Shown one piece after another: positions 34,333-35,236 of a stretch of DNA of 35,236 nt. The notes beneath the pieces are model-generated. The model saw nothing but the letters and a program-made list of their open reading frames with translations, ran no database searches and was not told where the DNA came from. This stretch comes from Chitinophagia bacterium (GTDB taxonomy: Bacteria > Bacteroidota > Bacteroidia > Chitinophagales > Chitinophagaceae). Both the position numbers and the translations under genes were made by a program. Location: NCBI GenBank assembly GCA_021324175.1, contig JAJPJP010000397.1, forward strand, positions 1 through 35,236, written 5' to 3'. The first letter of the stretch is position 1, and each line of letters starts with the position of its first letter.

Positions 34333-35133
34333 ATGAATTGCGAAGACGTTCAAACCTTATTGCCAGATTATTACGACGACATGCTGACCCCGGTCACCCG
34401 TTATGCATTGCAGATTCACCTGCAGGGGTGCGAGACCTGCAACAAAGAATTGCATGAGATTAGCCTGCTGTTTGAATCCATCGCGGGCACCAATGAGGAG
34501 TTGCCTTCACTGGATTTGAAAGAAAAGTTTACCAAAATGCTGGGCGAAGAAATGCGCGCAGAAGAGGTCCGGCGAAGTCGGCCTGGTAAGAACGTCTTTT
34601 CCATAAGGTCGTTTTTCACATATTGGAAAGTGGCCGCGGGCGTTGCGATATTCCTTTCCGGAATCCTTATCGGCCAACGTTATCATGCATCACCCGAAAC
34701 AGGTTCAAGTGCCCAAATCAAGGTGCTCCAATCCGAGGTCCAGGATGTAAAGGAACTGATGATGTTTAAAATGCTGAAAGAGGAGTCTGCCAGCGACCGG
34801 ATACAGGCGGTTAATTACGTAAATGAAATGCCTAACCCAGATACCAAAGTGATTAATGCACTCATCAACACGTTAAATCACGACAAGAATGTGAACGTGC
34901 GGCTTGCGTCACTTTACTCTCTGGGGCAGTTTTCGGACATGCCTGCAATATCGGATTCCCTTGTGAGCAGCCTGGGCAGGCAAACTGAACCCCTTATCCA
35001 GATCGTGCTCATCAATATGCTCTCGGCAAAGAAGGAAGCGAAGGCAAGAAAACCGATACAGGACATACTTAACAGCGACAAAACGATGAAGGAAGTCAAG
35101 GTGATCGCTGCAAAGGGATTGAAGACAATATAA
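34333..35133 (+). CDS. Zinc-finger anti-sigma factor with C-terminal HEAT-like repeats
   Basis: A 266-aa inner-membrane protein. The N-terminal ZAS (zf-HC2) domain binds zinc through Cys3, His29, Cys33 and Cys36 (HxxxCxxC motif) and should hold the ECF sigma factor. One membrane helix follows at about 96-114 (WKVAAGVAIFLSGILIG). The part beyond it (about 155-266), expected in the periplasm, consists of helical HEAT-like repeats (KVINALINTLNHDKNVNVRLASLYSLG and PLIQIVLINMLSAKK). Release probably depends on a signal sensed by that domain or on proteolysis, by analogy with the family. It starts 8 bp after the sigma gene and continues toward another gene at 35225. Confidence 0.88.
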   Translation: MNCEDVQTLLPDYYDDMLTPVTRYALQIHLQGCETCNKELHEISLLFESIAGTNEELPSLDLKEKFTKMLGEEMRAEEVRRSRPGKNVFSIRSFFTYWKVAAGVAIFLSGILIGQRYHASPETGSSAQIKVLQSEVQDVKELMMFKMLKEESASDRIQAVNYVNEMPNPDTKVINALINTLNHDKNVNVRLASLYSLGQFSDMPAISDSLVSSLGRQTEPLIQIVLINMLSAKKEAKARKPIQDILNSDKTMKEVKVIAAKGLKTI

Positions 35134-35224
35134 GTTCATAGAAAAATATTGGGTTTAACTGAAGACCAATCGGGCGGAAGCCGGCTCTGCCTGTTATTTA
35201 AAAACACACAAATAAAATGCAACA

Positions 35225-35236
35225 ATGAAAAGAAGG
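35225..35236 (+). CDS. Start of a next gene, cut by the window end
   Basis: An ATG followed by AAA AGA AGG (MKRR) lies 91 bp after the anti-sigma gene on the same strand, and runs off the end. A basic start like this is typical of signal-peptide or regulatory proteins. ECF/anti-sigma operons of Bacteroidota often continue with an exported protein, so this is probable but not provable from four codons. Confidence 0.35.

Overview
The window looks like a chromosomal segment of a free-living Bacteroidota bacterium, most likely near Chitinophagaceae (my guess from protein style, not from a marker gene). The evidence is two secreted proteins ending in type 9 secretion (T9SS) sorting domains, a periplasmic two-component propeller fused to a hybrid histidine kinase, AT-rich leaders without clear Shine-Dalgarno sequences, a few TAnnTTTG-like -7 elements, and many small secreted proteins of Bacteroidota type. 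I saw no rRNA, tRNA, CRISPR array, transposase or phage gene.

Layout. (1) 89-6660, plus: a signalling module made of a propeller-sensing hybrid histidine kinase, a stand-alone CheY-like receiver and a GAF-linked class III nucleotide cyclase. It has no DNA-binding output, so the apparent output is a cyclic nucleotide. (2) 7217-10795, minus: an HtrA/DegP-type periplasmic protease followed, after a strong terminator, by an OmpR-type regulator and its sensor kinase; this arrangement suggests envelope-stress control. (3) 10938-12743: a decaying region with a frameshifted ECF sigma-factor pseudogene, a 60-aa orphan gene, and a 760-bp stretch holding several hairpins, including two tandem plus-strand terminators with no recognised gene before them. 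(4) 12744-13968, minus: small secreted, membrane and TfoX-like proteins. (5) 14470-20633, plus: a TetR-family regulator preceded by alternating inverted half-sites, a small secreted protein, then GH3 and GH95 glycosidases. (6) 21202-29132, plus: a small protein, a 1176-aa T9SS propeller/discoidin/Fn3 protein, an outer-membrane-like protein, a small secreted protein, and an 822-aa T9SS clan GH-A-like glycosidase with two PKD-like domains. (7) 29399-33581: an ArsR-type regulator divergent from a cupin protein, an Omp85-like barrel, and DinB-like and AHSA1-like proteins. (8) 33776-end, plus: an ECF sigma factor, a zinc-finger anti-sigma factor with C-terminal HEAT-like repeats, and the first codons of a next gene.

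The genes suggest a saprophytic polysaccharide user: exported glycosidases (GH3 beta-glucosidase/xylosidase type, GH95 fucosidase/galactosidase type, a GH-A enzyme) without SusC/SusD partners, surrounded by sensory systems. The strongest candidate for an under-described system is the propeller kinase / CheY / cyclase trio. Other points worth checking are the operator array before the TetR gene, the repeat-bearing promoter before the ECF sigma gene, and the structured gap at 11981-12743.
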